A DNA stretch of 64,000 nucleotides from Pseudochelatococcus contaminans (GTDB lineage: Bacteria; Pseudomonadota; Alphaproteobacteria; Rhizobiales; Beijerinckiaceae): assembly GCF_014195635.1 (NCBI RefSeq), contig NZ_JACICC010000001.1:124001-188000 (forward strand), in the 5' to 3' direction. The position numbers and the translations under genes were made by a program. Below the pieces are notes generated by a model. It was not told where the DNA came from, did not search any database, and saw only the letters and a list, made by a program, of their open reading frames with translations. Positions 37,890-48,381 of the stretch are shown here, piece after piece (the first letter of the stretch is position 1; every line of letters starts with the position of its first letter).

Positions 37890-38593
37890 GCACATCCGAT
37901 TTGCAGCCGGGACGATTCATCACGCTTGAAGGCGGCGAGGGTGTGGGCAAATCCACCCAGATGCGCCGGCTCGCCGCGCGGCTGGAAGCCCATGGCCTCA
38001 CCGTGGTCACGACGCGCGAGCCAGGCGGCTCACCGAAAGCCGAAGCGATTCGCGAGGCTATTCTGGCGGGCCGAACCCGTTCGTTCGGTTCCATGGCGGA
38101 GGCTCTGCTGTTTTCGGCGGCCCGCATCGATCATCTCGATACGCTGATCCGGCCAGCGCTGGCGCGCGGGGATTGGGTGATCTGCGATCGTTTCAGCGAT
38201 TCGACCATGGCTTATCAGGGTGCGAGCGGCGAGCCGGATGCCGCTATTCTGCGTGCACTTGAGCGAATCGTCGTCGGCGATTCGCGCCCCGATCTCACCC
38301 TGATTCTCGACATGCCGCCGGAAGTGGGAATGGCGCGTGCGGATGCGCGGCGGCAGGCGCGCGGTGAGGCAACCGACCGCTTCGAGGGCGAGGCCCCGGC
38401 TTTCCACCGGGATCTTCGGTCGCGTTTTCTGGCCATTGCCAAGGCCGAGCCGCAGCGGTGCGCGGTGATCGACGCCGACGCATCCGAGGATGAAGTGGAG
38501 GACCGGATCTGGCGCGAAGTTGATGCCCGGTTGCTCTCGAAGGTGAGGAATAACGGGAACGACACACCCGCGCAGCCGGTAGATAAACCATGA
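37886..38593 (+). CDS. tmk: Thymidylate kinase
   Basis: A 235-residue kinase that phosphorylates dTMP to dTDP. The P-loop is LEGGEGVGKST, followed by TREPGGSPKAEAIR and DRFSDSTMAYQGA. The start ATG overlaps the dac stop and the stop overlaps holB (both ATGA), giving a tight dac-tmk-holB run that is common in Hyphomicrobiales. The last 15 residues (NNGNDTPAQPVDKP) are beyond the usual end. Their DNA, near 38551, loosely resembles the iteron. Confidence 0.96.
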   Translation: MSTSDLQPGRFITLEGGEGVGKSTQMRRLAARLEAHGLTVVTTREPGGSPKAEAIREAILAGRTRSFGSMAEALLFSAARIDHLDTLIRPALARGDWVICDRFSDSTMAYQGASGEPDAAILRALERIVVGDSRPDLTLILDMPPEVGMARADARRQARGEATDRFEGEAPAFHRDLRSRFLAIAKAEPQRCAVIDADASEDEVEDRIWREVDARLLSKVRNNGNDTPAQPVDKP

Positions 38594-39657
38594 GCACAGA
38601 GGCCGAACCGGATCAGTTTCCCGGCGCTCCCCATCCGCGCAGCCACGGTGCGCTGTTCGGGCTGGAGGAAGCCGAGCGGGAATTTCTCGATGCGTACCGT
38701 GCCGGGCGGCTGCATCATGCATGGTTGATCGGCGGCCCGCAGGGGATCGGCAAGGCGACGTTCGCCTATCGCGCGGCGCGTTTCCTGCTGTCGCATCCCG
38801 ATCCGCAGGCCGATGCGGTGCGTGATGCACGAACGCTGGCGGTCAACCCCGCCTCCGGCGTGTCGGCGAAGGTTGCAGCGCTGTCGCATCCGGATCTTGC
38901 CGTGCTGCGCCGCGCGCCGGCGACGGAAAAGAAGGCGGCGTCCACAATCATCCCCGTTGATGCCGTGCGCCGCGCGTTGTCGCTGTTCGCGTCCACGGCG
39001 GGCAACGGTGGTTATCGCATCTGCATCGTCGATGCCGTGGATGACCTCAACATCGCCAGTGCGAATGCGCTGCTCAAGGTGATCGAGGAGCCACCGCCCC
39101 GCGCGTTGTTTCTGTTGGTCGCCCATTCACCGGGACGGACGCTGGCGACCATCCGCTCGCGTTGCCGCCGCATGTTGTTACGGGCCCTGCCGGAGGCGGA
39201 CGTCGCCAGCGCAGTGCGCGCCCTGCCGCCGCCGTTCGGTGACGTGGATGAGGCGACGCTGCACAAGGCCGCGAGCCTGTCGCGCGGTTCCGTGCGGACG
39301 GCGCTGGGCCTGCTCGATCCGCATACCATCGCGCTGGTGGAACGCGTGCGCGCCATGCTGGAGCGGCTGCCGGCTACTGACCGCGCAGCCCTGCACGATC
39401 TGGCCGAATCGATGACAGGCCGTGAGGCCGAGGCGGATTTCGCACTGCTGCTGTCCACCGTGCACGACTGGGTGAGCGAGGTCATCCATAAACGGGCGGG
39501 GCAGGGGGCGGTTCACCTTGCACGTTTCGTCGAGGTGTGGGAGAACATCGCACGCGCGGCGCGTGAGACGCAGGTGCTCAATCTCGACCGTCGTCCGCTG
39601 GTCCTCAGCCTGTTCGATGATCTTGCGGATGCAGTCCGGCACGCGCACGCCGCATGA
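38590..39657 (+). CDS. holB: DNA polymerase III subunit delta'
   Basis: A 355-residue clamp-loader subunit. The AAA+ features are AWLIGGPQGIGKATFAYRAA (Walker A), IVDAVDDLNIASANALLKVIEEPP (Walker B and sensor region) and TIRSRCRRMLLR. The delta' subunit stiffens the clamp loader that puts the beta ring on DNA. It follows tmk, overlapping its stop, and precedes metG by 21 bp. The three form a classic alphaproteobacterial cluster. Confidence 0.95.
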   Translation: MSTEAEPDQFPGAPHPRSHGALFGLEEAEREFLDAYRAGRLHHAWLIGGPQGIGKATFAYRAARFLLSHPDPQADAVRDARTLAVNPASGVSAKVAALSHPDLAVLRRAPATEKKAASTIIPVDAVRRALSLFASTAGNGGYRICIVDAVDDLNIASANALLKVIEEPPPRALFLLVAHSPGRTLATIRSRCRRMLLRALPEADVASAVRALPPPFGDVDEATLHKAASLSRGSVRTALGLLDPHTIALVERVRAMLERLPATDRAALHDLAESMTGREAEADFALLLSTVHDWVSEVIHKRAGQGAVHLARFVEVWENIARAARETQVLNLDRRPLVLSLFDDLADAVRHAHAA

Positions 39658-39678
39658 CACCAATTTTGGCAGAGACTG

Positions 39679-41235
39679 ATGGCCGCACCCGAAACCTTCT
39701 ATATCACCACCGCCATATCCTACCCCAATGGCGCGCCCCACATCGGCCACGCCTACGAGGCGATCGCGACCGATGCTATCGCGCGCTTCAAGCGGCTTGA
39801 CGGATATGACGTCTTCTTCATGACCGGCGTGGACGAGCACGGTCTGAAGATGGCGCAGACGGCGGCGAAGGAAGGCATCGGCCCCAAGGAACTTTCCGAC
39901 AGGCACACGGCGCAGTTCGTCGCCATGGCGGATGCGCTGGCCATTTCGCGTGACCGCTTCATCCGCACGACGGAGCCGGCACATTATGTGGCGTCGCAGG
40001 AGCTGTGGCGGCGCATGAAGGCGGCGGGCGACATTTTCCTCGATACCTATGCCGGCTGGTATTCCGTTCGCGACGAGGCGTTCTACGACGAGAGCGAAAC
40101 CACGCTGCGCGACGGCGTGCGTTATGGGCCGCAGAACACGCCGGTTGAGTGGACGGAGGAAGAAACGTGGTTCTTCCGCCTGTCCGCATATCAGGACCGG
40201 CTGCTGGCTTTCTATGAAGCCAATCCGGACTTCATTGGCCCGGACAGCCGCCGCAACGAGGTGGTGAATTTCGTCAAGGGTGGGTTGCAGGATCTCTCGA
40301 TCTCGCGCACGACGCTGTCGTGGGGCGTGCCGGTGCCGGACGCGCCCGGGCATGTGATGTATGTCTGGGTCGATGCGCTGACCAACTATCTGACGGGAAT
40401 CGGCTTTCCGGATGAGAACGATGCCGACTGGCGCTTCTGGCCGGCGGATGCGCATGTCATCGGCAAGGACATCACGCGCTTCCACGCCGTTTATTGGCCG
40501 GCGTTCCTGCTCTCGGCGGGATTGCCGACGCCCAGGCGCGTTTTCGGCCACGGCTTCCTGACCAACCGCGGCGAGAAGATGTCCAAGTCGCTCGGTAATG
40601 TTATCGATCCGGTTGCGCTTTCAAAAGCTTACGGCACGGACCAGTTGCGCTACTTCCTGTTGCGCGAGGTGCCTTTCGGGCAGGACGGCAGCTATAGCCA
40701 TGAGGCCATCGTCAACCGTATCAATGCGGATTTGGCCAACGATCTTGGTAATCTGGCCCAGCGTTCGCTGTCCATGATCGCCAAGAATCTCGGCGGCGCG
40801 CTGCCCGCGCCCGGTCCGCTGGAGCCGGCCGACGAAACGCTGCTCGCCGCGACGGATGCGCTGCTGGCCAAGGCACGTGCGGCGATCGGCGATTTCGCCA
40901 TTCATACGATCCTGGCCGATGTCTGGGCCGTGGTGGCCGACGCCAATCGCTACTTCGCCGCGCAGGCGCCGTGGGCCTTGCGTAAGACCGATCCCGCGCG
41001 CGCCGACACGGTGCTCTATGTCACCGCGGAAGTGCTGCGGCAGGTGGCGATCTTCGCCCAGATTGCGACGCCGGAAGCAGCGGGACGCCTGCTGGATCTG
41101 CTGGCGGTTCCTGAAGACGCACGCGACTTCGCCGCTCTGGGGCCTGACGGGCGCATTGCGCCGGGTGTGACGTTGCCGGAGCCTGCGGGTATCTTTCCGC
41201 GCTATGTCGAGCCGGAGGAGGGGAGCGCCTCCTGA
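39679..41235 (+). CDS. metG: Methionyl-tRNA synthetase
   Basis: A 518-residue class I synthetase that charges tRNA with methionine. It has the HIGH motif ([14 protein letters not shown]), [23 protein letters not shown] and the KMSKS motif ([15 protein letters not shown]). The short form lacks the C-terminal dimerisation domain, as usual in this group. Its stop overlaps the tatD start (TGATG). Confidence 0.97.
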   Translation: MAAPETFYITTAISYPNGAPHIGHAYEAIATDAIARFKRLDGYDVFFMTGVDEHGLKMAQTAAKEGIGPKELSDRHTAQFVAMADALAISRDRFIRTTEPAHYVASQELWRRMKAAGDIFLDTYAGWYSVRDEAFYDESETTLRDGVRYGPQNTPVEWTEEETWFFRLSAYQDRLLAFYEANPDFIGPDSRRNEVVNFVKGGLQDLSISRTTLSWGVPVPDAPGHVMYVWVDALTNYLTGIGFPDENDADWRFWPADAHVIGKDITRFHAVYWPAFLLSAGLPTPRRVFGHGFLTNRGEKMSKSLGNVIDPVALSKAYGTDQLRYFLLREVPFGQDGSYSHEAIVNRINADLANDLGNLAQRSLSMIAKNLGGALPAPGPLEPADETLLAATDALLAKARAAIGDFAIHTILADVWAVVADANRYFAAQAPWALRKTDPARADTVLYVTAEVLRQVAIFAQIATPEAAGRLLDLLAVPEDARDFAALGPDGRIAPGVTLPEPAGIFPRYVEPEEGSAS

Positions 41236-42032
41236 TGCTTGTCGATTCGCATTGCCACCTCGACTACTTCTCCGGGGAGCTGGACAACGTGCTCGCGCGC
41301 GCTGCTGCGGCGGGCGTCGGGCAGGTCGTGACGATCTCTACGCGGGTGCGGGAGGCGGCCACTTATCGGGCTATCGCCGAGGCGCATCCGGGCGTGTTCT
41401 TCTCCATCGGCACGCATCCGATGCAGGCCAAGGAAGAGCCGGATGTGCAGCTTGAAGAGATTCTGGCGCATACCGGGCATCCGCGCTGCATTGCCATTGG
41501 CGAGGCGGGGCTCGATTATTTTTATGAGCGAGAGTCGGCGGAGATTCAGCGGGCGGTGTTCCTCCGGCATATCGAGGCCGCGCGGATCACCGGGCTGCCG
41601 CTGGTGATCCACTCCCGCAATGCGGATGACGACATGATCGCCATCCTGACGGATGAAATGGCCAAGGGCCGCTTTACGGCGGTGCTGCATTGCTTCACCT
41701 CCGGGCCTGCCTTGGCGGAAACGGGGCTGAAGCTCGGTCTTTACGTGTCGTTCTCGGGTGTCATCACGTTCAAGAAGTCTGCCGAGCTGCGTGCGATTGC
41801 CGCCAGCGTGCCGCTGGACCGATTGCTGGTTGAAACGGATGCGCCCTATCTCGCGCCAGAACCGCATCGCGGCAAACGTAACGAGCCGGCGTTCGTCGCG
41901 CATACTGCAAAAGTGCTTGCGGACGTGCGAGGCCTCGGCGAACTGGCGTTGGTGCGCCAGACCGGGGAAAACTTCCGCCGCCTGTTCAGCAAGGTCGGGC
42001 AGGACAGATTGGCCGGAAGCCTCGCCGCATGA
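41235..42032 (+). CDS. tatD: TatD-family deoxyribonuclease
   Basis: A 265-residue metal-dependent hydrolase. Ligands are visible in [41 protein letters not shown] and VETDAPYLAPEPHRGKRNEP. TatD enzymes are 3'-5' exonucleases acting on single-stranded or damaged DNA and RNA. It sits in the usual metG-tatD-MBL order, overlapping both neighbours at start and stop. Confidence 0.95.
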   Translation: MLVDSHCHLDYFSGELDNVLARAAAAGVGQVVTISTRVREAATYRAIAEAHPGVFFSIGTHPMQAKEEPDVQLEEILAHTGHPRCIAIGEAGLDYFYERESAEIQRAVFLRHIEAARITGLPLVIHSRNADDDMIAILTDEMAKGRFTAVLHCFTSGPALAETGLKLGLYVSFSGVITFKKSAELRAIAASVPLDRLLVETDAPYLAPEPHRGKRNEPAFVAHTAKVLADVRGLGELALVRQTGENFRRLFSKVGQDRLAGSLAA

Positions 42033-42838
42033 CGTTGACGGTGACCATTCTCGGTTGCGGATCTTCGGCAGGCGTGCCGCGTGTCGGAGGCGGCTGGGGG
42101 GCGTGCAATCCCGCGAATCCGAAAAACCGCCGACGGCGCTGCTCGATTCATGTCTCACGCCGTGGCGGCAGCGGGCGCGAAACCGGCCTGCTGGTCGATA
42201 CGGGGCCGGATCTGCGCGAGCAGTTGCTCGATGCGGATATAGAGCATCTCGACGCGGTGCTCTACACCCATGAGCACGCCGACCATACACATGGCATCGA
42301 TGACCTGCGCGGGCTGGTGCTGCACATGCGTCGTCGGCTCGATGTATATGCGGACGATCACACGCTGGAGTTGTTGTCGCATCGTTTCGGCTATTGCTTC
42401 GAAACGCCGCCAGGCAGCAGCTATCCGCCGATTCTCGCGGCGCACAGGCTTGAGGCTGGAGAGAAGGTGGAGTTTTCGGGCGATGGCGGTGTCGTCGATG
42501 TTCTGCCGGTGCGGCTCAATCACGGCGATATCGACAGCCTCGCCTTTCGGTTTGAGGCCGATGGCAAGGCAATGGCCTATGCACCGGATGTGAAGAGCAT
42601 TCCGGCCGCCAGTCTGGATCAACTGCGCGGCCTTGATTTGCTGATCGTCGATTCACTGCGCCACATGCCGCACCAGTCGCATTTCAGTGTCGATGATGCG
42701 CTGGCGCTGATCGATAATCTGCGTCCGCGCCGGGCCTTGCTGACCGATCTGCACGCGGATCTCGATTATGATGCGTTGAGCGCGGCCCTGCCCGAGGGCG
42801 TGGCCGCTGCCTATGACGGATTGCGTGTCACGCTGTGA
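42029..42838 (+). CDS. Metallo-beta-lactamase fold hydrolase (PhnP-like)
   Basis: A 269-residue MBL-fold protein. The zinc site is in YTHEHADHTHGIDDL, then HGDIDSLAFRFE, YAPDVKSIP and SLRHMPHQSHFSVDDAL. The fold and motifs resemble PhnP-type phosphodiesterases, but there is no phosphonate operon. It is the last gene of the tmk-to-MBL run. Its 3' end overlaps the oppositely directed hydrolase by 11 bp. Confidence 0.9.
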   Translation: MTLTVTILGCGSSAGVPRVGGGWGACNPANPKNRRRRCSIHVSRRGGSGRETGLLVDTGPDLREQLLDADIEHLDAVLYTHEHADHTHGIDDLRGLVLHMRRRLDVYADDHTLELLSHRFGYCFETPPGSSYPPILAAHRLEAGEKVEFSGDGGVVDVLPVRLNHGDIDSLAFRFEADGKAMAYAPDVKSIPAASLDQLRGLDLLIVDSLRHMPHQSHFSVDDALALIDNLRPRRALLTDLHADLDYDALSAALPEGVAAAYDGLRVTL

Positions 42839-43790
42839 TCGTGATGCTGACGCGGTTGATGAAGCTGGCAATCGGCCCGCTGACCTCTGAATGCGTCATC
42901 ACCGGCGTATGCCCCTGATCGGGAACGATGACGACTTCCAGCGTTTCGTGGCGCGCCTTCATCTCATCAAGCGTCTCTTGCCGAAGGATGTCGGACCGCT
43001 CGCCCCGCAGCGCGAGCACGGGCAGATCCTTCATCGCTTCGAACATTGGCCACAGGGGCGGCGCGGCTTTTTCCAGATCCACGCCTTCCAGCGTGTTTCG
43101 CAGGGCGGGGTCGTAGGCGAGCGTCAGCTTGCCTTCTGATTCGTACCACGTGCCGTGCGCCATCGACTCCCAGTCATGCGCGTCGAGGCTGGGAAACTGT
43201 GCGTCCTGATAGGACTTGAGAATGGCGATGGCTTCATCGTAGCTGTCCGGGATCGGCAGCTTACCCAGATAGCCACGAATACGCACAAGCCCCTGCGGCT
43301 CGACGACCGGGCCGACATCGTTGAAAACCACGGCGTGAATCAATTCTGGCGCAACGCCGACGAGGCCGAGCACCAGAAGGCCGCCGCGCGAGGTGCCGAC
43401 GAAGATAGCCCTGTCGATGCCAAGCGCCGAAAGCACTTGCTGCAGATCGTCGATTTCGACGAAGGGGTTGTAGTTTGTCCAGTCCGGATCCCAGTCAGAC
43501 AGCCCGCGTCCGCGATAATCCACGCAGATGACGCGATGCGGCTGCTGTATGTCGTTCGCCAGCAGCTCTGCCAGATCGTGAAAATCAGCGGCGGTGCGCG
43601 CCATGCCGGGCAGGCAGACGACGGCGGGCCGATCGGAAACGGTAGGGCCGTATTCACGCACGTGCAGTTTCAGGCCATCCTTGGCGGAAATATAGACATC
43701 ACGGAAGCTCTGCGTGGCCGAAGTGTCAGCGTGGGCCGCCGCATCGGCGGCTTTCCGGGGGGCTTGCCGGGCGGTTTTCGTGGCGTCCAT
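42828..43790 (-). CDS. Alpha/beta hydrolase
   Basis: A 320-residue hydrolase. It shows VVCLPGMARTAADFHDLAEL (oxyanion region), CVDYRGRGLSDWD, the nucleophile elbow FVGTSRGGLLVLGL, LALRGERSDIL (acid) and VPDQGHTPVM (His). The N-terminal 35 residues are Ala/Thr-rich and lack a signal peptide. The substrate is unknown. The ATG at 43790 has GAGAGGAAG upstream. The frame runs 36 codons further but without support. Confidence 0.85.
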   Translation of the reverse strand: MDATKTARQAPRKAADAAAHADTSATQSFRDVYISAKDGLKLHVREYGPTVSDRPAVVCLPGMARTAADFHDLAELLANDIQQPHRVICVDYRGRGLSDWDPDWTNYNPFVEIDDLQQVLSALGIDRAIFVGTSRGGLLVLGLVGVAPELIHAVVFNDVGPVVEPQGLVRIRGYLGKLPIPDSYDEAIAILKSYQDAQFPSLDAHDWESMAHGTWYESEGKLTLAYDPALRNTLEGVDLEKAAPPLWPMFEAMKDLPVLALRGERSDILRQETLDEMKARHETLEVVIVPDQGHTPVMTHSEVSGPIASFINRVSITITA

Positions 43791-44055
43791 ATCTTCCTCT
43801 CGCAATCGATAACCGATCTGTCGCCGGTTTCTGAGCCGATTTAACTTCCATAACTCTTCGCCATCTGCGTTCAATGCGACGGATCGACCGGAACGCAAAC
43901 CGCTACTGCTTTAGAGCGTTTTCAGGATAATCGCTCGTCAATAACAGCATCTTTTTGGATGCCGCAAAACGAAGCTATAGCAATACCGTGTGACCACAAT
44001 ACTACTTGCGGCAAGCGGTTCCTTGATTTTTCTCACGCATTGCCGATGGGCGCCG

Positions 44056-46422
44056 TCACGGAGACGCGCGGCGGCCGCGATGCAGATCTTTCTCGATCAG
44101 GAGCGCTGTCTTTTGGTCGAGGCGCTCGCGATACACTTGAAGATTCTCAAGCACGCGCTGGACGTAATTGCGCGTTTCGCTGAAAGGAATGCGCTCGACC
44201 CAGTCGATGGCGTCGATGTTGGGCGAGCGCGGGTCGCCATAGGCTGCAATCCACTTGCGGACATTGCCCGGCCCGGCGTTGTACGAGGCGATAGCGAGCA
44301 CGTAGGAGCCACCCCAACGGTCGACCAGTTCGCCCAGATGCCGCGCGCCGAGGCGAGCGTTATAGGCCGGATCGCTGGTGAGGCGGGTCACGTCATAGGG
44401 CAGCCCTGCTCCGCGTGCGGTTTCCCGCGCCGTTGCGGGCATGAGTTGCATCAGGCCGCGCGCCCCGGCATGGGACACGGCCTGGCCGTTGAAGGCGCTC
44501 TCCTGCCGGGTAATGGCGTAGATCATCGGCCCTTCTATGGCGGTGGTGTCGATGTCCGGTATGCCGAAGGTTGGGAAGGCCGGCACGTCGAACGGCTTGC
44601 CGCGATGCGCTGCGGCCTTGCCGAGAACAAGCGTGGCGCGTGCATCTGCCGCTTCCTCGACGACTTCGGCCAGCGCCGCCAGCCGGTCCGCATCGAGGGA
44701 TGCGGCCATTCCGGCCAGGAAAGGCAGGATGAGTTCGGTTTCACCGGCTTTGATCAGCAATCTCACGGCCTGCGCGCTACGCATCTGCGCCAGATCGCGC
44801 CGTGCCTCTTGCGAGGGTTCGGGCAGAGGCCGCACGCCGACTTCCCCAAGCCCTAGACGCGTGCGCGCGAGCTGGCCGTAGTAGGTCGTGGTGTGCTCTG
44901 CCGCGTCATTGTAGAAACCGCGCGATGCGGCTTCATCCTTCTGCGCCTCGGCGGCCCGTCCACGCCAGTAGGCGATGCGAGCCTTCGAAATCGGCATTGT
45001 CGCGTGCGGCGTGGCTGTGGCGAAATGCTCCGCGGCGCTGTCGGCATCCTTCAGAAACCGCAAGGCAATCCAGCCGGCAAAGAAAGCAGCGTCGATCTTG
45101 TCGGCATCGCTGGTGGCGAAGGGCAGCGCGGCGATTTCGTAAGCCGCCTTGGGCTTGCCGGCGTCGAGCAATGCGCGCGCAACGAGACGTTGCTCCAGCG
45201 CCCAGCGCGGGCCAACAGCCAGCATGTCAAGCGTCGCCTGGTCCGCAGCGGGTTCGCCCGCTTCCGCGCTCGCGGGCGTCGGCGCGGCAATAACCTTGGG
45301 GGCTGCGATGACCTTGATGTCCGGTGCGCTGTCGGCTGCAGCCGCAGGAGCGGCGATGTCATCGGGTTCTGCATCGCCGGCCTGGGCCGCGTCGTTGTCG
45401 GCTTCTGCCGCAGCTTCCGTGGGGCCTTGCCGCGCGGCAAGGGTATTGGCCGCCTTGTTGGGCTCCGCCGCCTTGATCAGTGCCGAGCCGGCGGTTTCGA
45501 GTTTATCGGCTCGCCGGTCGAAACGCGCACGCGCAAGCAGATATTCCGGCCTGTCCCACAAGGCCGCAGGCACGGCATCCAGAAGCTTTCCGGCGTCTCG
45601 CGCACGCTTGGCGACGGCGGCGAAAGCATCCGCCAGCGCGGCTTCGTCGCGGCCAAGCCGTAGCGCTGTCTCCTGCGCCGCTTCCCAATTCTCCGCGTAA
45701 AGCAGCGTGCGCAAACGCGCGCGGTGGTCATCTGCCGAGAAACCGGCGCCGTGAGTGTCGAACAGGGTGCGGCGGGCCGCTGCCGAAAGCGCTTCCTCGC
45801 GCCACACGGTCCGCGCCACTTCGAGCGCACGGTCCGCTTGTCCAAGATCGGCGAGCGCCACGCTCAGCGCTATCCGGCCAGCGACGGTTGCGGGCTCCTG
45901 TGCCGAGAAAGTGCGCACGACATCTGCCGATGCGGGCCGGCTTCGCAGATATTGCGTCTCGATGCGCCGCCGCAGTGCGGCCGCGCCTGGCCAATCGGGA
46001 TTGCGGCGGGCGAAGGACTGAAGGCGTGCGAGATCGACGTCCGGATTGCCAAGGCGAATCGCAATCCATTCCAGCGTATCCCGCGTCGCGAGATCGGGAA
46101 TGCGCGCGGCGGCGGCATCGCCCTCGATGATGTTATTGGCGCGATAGAGGGCCAACGCCTCGCGAAACGCTTCCAGCTCCGGCTCCGGCCATCGCACCTC
46201 GATGGGCTCCGGCGCTGGTTTGGTATCCGGAAGCGCGGCGATGGGGAAAGGTTCGGCGGAGGCCGGGGGCCTGTCTGGCGGCGCGGAAGCGGGGATTTGC
46301 TCTGCCGGGGTTATCGAGCCCGTTGGCTCGGTGTCGTCATCCCGCCAGCTGCCGATCAATCCGGGGCCGAGGATAACGGCGATCACCGCCAGAGAGAGCA
46401 CAAGCCCTGTTCCCAGTCGCAT
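44056..46422 (-). CDS. slt: Soluble lytic murein transglycosylase
   Basis: A 788-residue periplasmic enzyme. A signal anchor (GLVLSLAVIAVILGPGLIG) comes first, then a long alpha-helical superhelix of Ala-rich repeats as in Slt70. The C-terminal catalytic domain has the Glu in YAITRQESAFNGQA, GARGLMQLMPATA and VLAIASYNAGPGNVRKW. It cleaves the MurNAc-GlcNAc bond with formation of anhydro-MurNAc. The ATG at 46422 has ACGGAGAC upstream. It diverges from dapA. Confidence 0.94.
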   Translation of the reverse strand: MRLGTGLVLSLAVIAVILGPGLIGSWRDDDTEPTGSITPAEQIPASAPPDRPPASAEPFPIAALPDTKPAPEPIEVRWPEPELEAFREALALYRANNIIEGDAAAARIPDLATRDTLEWIAIRLGNPDVDLARLQSFARRNPDWPGAAALRRRIETQYLRSRPASADVVRTFSAQEPATVAGRIALSVALADLGQADRALEVARTVWREEALSAAARRTLFDTHGAGFSADDHRARLRTLLYAENWEAAQETALRLGRDEAALADAFAAVAKRARDAGKLLDAVPAALWDRPEYLLARARFDRRADKLETAGSALIKAAEPNKAANTLAARQGPTEAAAEADNDAAQAGDAEPDDIAAPAAAADSAPDIKVIAAPKVIAAPTPASAEAGEPAADQATLDMLAVGPRWALEQRLVARALLDAGKPKAAYEIAALPFATSDADKIDAAFFAGWIALRFLKDADSAAEHFATATPHATMPISKARIAYWRGRAAEAQKDEAASRGFYNDAAEHTTTYYGQLARTRLGLGEVGVRPLPEPSQEARRDLAQMRSAQAVRLLIKAGETELILPFLAGMAASLDADRLAALAEVVEEAADARATLVLGKAAAHRGKPFDVPAFPTFGIPDIDTTAIEGPMIYAITRQESAFNGQAVSHAGARGLMQLMPATARETARGAGLPYDVTRLTSDPAYNARLGARHLGELVDRWGGSYVLAIASYNAGPGNVRKWIAAYGDPRSPNIDAIDWVERIPFSETRNYVQRVLENLQVYRERLDQKTALLIEKDLHRGRRASP

Positions 46423-46833
46423 CAATGGGTCTCCGTGAAAATGCTCAAGCCGAGAAACCGGCTGTTGCCGTGTTTCAGGGATTGGCCAAAATGCCTCGGT
46501 GCATCGGGCGGCAACGAAACGCCGCCCCCTGGACGGGCATGCCGCTTTCCGCGCTTGCTGGCCGTCATCCGCATACTCGCCGCCAGCGATTTAAGAATTG
46601 TTAACCACCGCACCGATTGTTGCATATCATCGCGCCCGACGAACATGAAAGAAAGATGTCCAATCGCCGCTCCTCTGCAATATGAGCCTTTGCGCATCGG
46701 TATCCAAGTGTTTAAGTAGCGTTCGTCGTTCGACTCGCATTCGTATTTCAGCGGCTTTCATCGAGGCGGATCAGGGAATGCCGCTGATGACGCCACACCG
46801 GGAGAGTCCCCGTTTATCCACGGGGAGAGCATC
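46423..46833. other. Divergent region between slt and dapA
   Basis: A 411-bp gap. It must hold both promoters. A short hairpin, AGCCG-AGAAA-CGGCT, lies near 46448-46463. No gene or known regulatory RNA is recognisable. Confidence 0.4.
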
Positions 46834-47727
46834 ATGGCAGCATATCCGAGATTCAAGGGTTCCTATACCGCCCTCGTAACACCTTTCCGCGATGGCGCGG
46901 TCGACGAGGACGCTTTCCGCGCGTTTGTCCAGTGGCAGATCGAGAGCGGCACGGACGGGCTGGTGCCTGTCGGAACGACCGGCGAAAGCCCCACGCTGTC
47001 GCATGACGAGCATAAAGATGTCGTGCGCTGGGCGGTCGAGGAATCGCGCGGCCGTGTGCCCGTCATGGCCGGCGCCGGCTCCAACAGCACGGCCGAGGCC
47101 ATCGATTTTGCCCGCCACGCCGAGGAAGTCGGCGCGGATGCCGTGCTCGTCGTCACCCCTTATTACAACAAGCCGAATCAGGAAGGGCTTTATCAGCACT
47201 TCAAGGCCATCAACGATGCCATCGGCATTCCGATCTTCATCTACAACATCCCCCCGCGCTCGGTCATCGATATGTCGGTGGAGACGATGGCGCGACTCTA
47301 TGAGCTGCCCAATATCGCCGGCGTGAAGGATGCAACATGCAATGTTGCCCGCGTCAGCCTTCAGCGGCAGCTGCTGGGGCCGGATTTCATCCAGTTCTCC
47401 GGTGAGGATATCACCACGCTTGGCTTCATCGCTCATGGGGGGCATGGCTGTATCTCGGTCACGTCGAATGTCGCGCCGCGTCAGTGCGCTGACCTGATCC
47501 ACGCCGCGCTGGATGGGGATTTCGCCGCCGCGCTCACCTTGCAGGACCGGCTGCTGCCCCTGCACACGGGGCTGTTCCTCGACACGAATCCGTCGCCGGT
47601 GAAGCATGCGCTGTCGCTGCTGGGCCGGGCGCGTGACGAGGTGCGCTTGCCGATGGTGCCGGTGACGGAGGCAACCAGCGCGAAACTGCGCGCCGCACTC
47701 GTGCATGCCGGTGTGCTGAACGACTGA
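46834..47727 (+). CDS. dapA: 4-hydroxy-tetrahydrodipicolinate synthase
   Basis: A 297-residue class I aldolase that condenses pyruvate with aspartate semialdehyde, the first step of lysine and diaminopimelate synthesis. Visible: [30 protein letters not shown], the Tyr in FIYNIPPRS, the Schiff-base Lys in IAGVKDAT, and [13 protein letters not shown]. It is followed by smpB on the same strand, the usual order in Hyphomicrobiales. Confidence 0.97.
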   Translation: MAAYPRFKGSYTALVTPFRDGAVDEDAFRAFVQWQIESGTDGLVPVGTTGESPTLSHDEHKDVVRWAVEESRGRVPVMAGAGSNSTAEAIDFARHAEEVGADAVLVVTPYYNKPNQEGLYQHFKAINDAIGIPIFIYNIPPRSVIDMSVETMARLYELPNIAGVKDATCNVARVSLQRQLLGPDFIQFSGEDITTLGFIAHGGHGCISVTSNVAPRQCADLIHAALDGDFAAALTLQDRLLPLHTGLFLDTNPSPVKHALSLLGRARDEVRLPMVPVTEATSAKLRAALVHAGVLND

Positions 47728-47806
47728 TTCGGTGTGGAACGATCTGCGCTGATCGCCGATTGATCGAACGGGATGACGTTACGGCAGACGATGTAAGAAT
47801 TTGGTA

Positions 47807-47830
47807 CATGCCCGGTTGTTTCCGGGCATG
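47807..47830 (+). terminator. Hairpin between dapA and smpB
   Basis: CATGCCCGG (47807-47815), loop TTGTTT, CCGGGCATG (47822-47830). It is 80 bp after dapA and 39 bp before smpB. With no T run after it, it could be a terminator or a processing/leader hairpin for smpB. Confidence 0.5.
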
Positions 47831-47868
47831 CACTTCAGGAACTCATTCGGGAAAGTAATCGGGTTTAT

Positions 47869-48342
47869 ATGGCGCCGAAGGACAAGAACGCGCATCGCAT
47901 TGTGGCGGACAACCGCAAGGCACGCTTCAACTATGAAATTGTTGACACGATCGAGGCCGGCATATCGCTGACCGGCACCGAGGTAAAGTCGCTGCGCACA
48001 GGTAAGGCGACCATCTCCGAGGCCTATGCCGGGCCCTCGGGCGAGGAATTTTTCCTCTTCAACGCCCATATTCCCGAGTATCTTCAGGCCAACCGCTTCA
48101 ACCACGAGCCGCGCCGCCCCCGCCGCCTGCTGATGCACAAGCGTCAGATCAGCCGCCTCATCGGTGCTACGCAGCGCGAAGGCTTCACCGTGGTTCCCTT
48201 GAAGCTTTATTTCAACGATCGCGGCCGCGCGAAAGTCGAGATTGGCCTGGCGCGCGGCAAACAGCTTCACGATAAGCGCGAGACGGAGAAGAAACGCACG
48301 TGGGATCGCGATCGCGCCCGTATCATGCGTGAGAAGGGCTGA
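47869..48342 (+). CDS. smpB: SsrA-binding protein SmpB
   Basis: A 157-residue partner of tmRNA in rescue of stalled ribosomes. Motifs: [47 protein letters not shown] and the basic tail [19 protein letters not shown] that enters the mRNA channel. The tmRNA gene itself is not in the window. It lies after dapA as in relatives. Confidence 0.97.
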   Translation: MAPKDKNAHRIVADNRKARFNYEIVDTIEAGISLTGTEVKSLRTGKATISEAYAGPSGEEFFLFNAHIPEYLQANRFNHEPRRPRRLLMHKRQISRLIGATQREGFTVVPLKLYFNDRGRAKVEIGLARGKQLHDKRETEKKRTWDRDRARIMREKG

Positions 48343-48381
48343 GGCGTTTTCTCGCCAACGCTCTGCTTGCGGGGTGTTGTT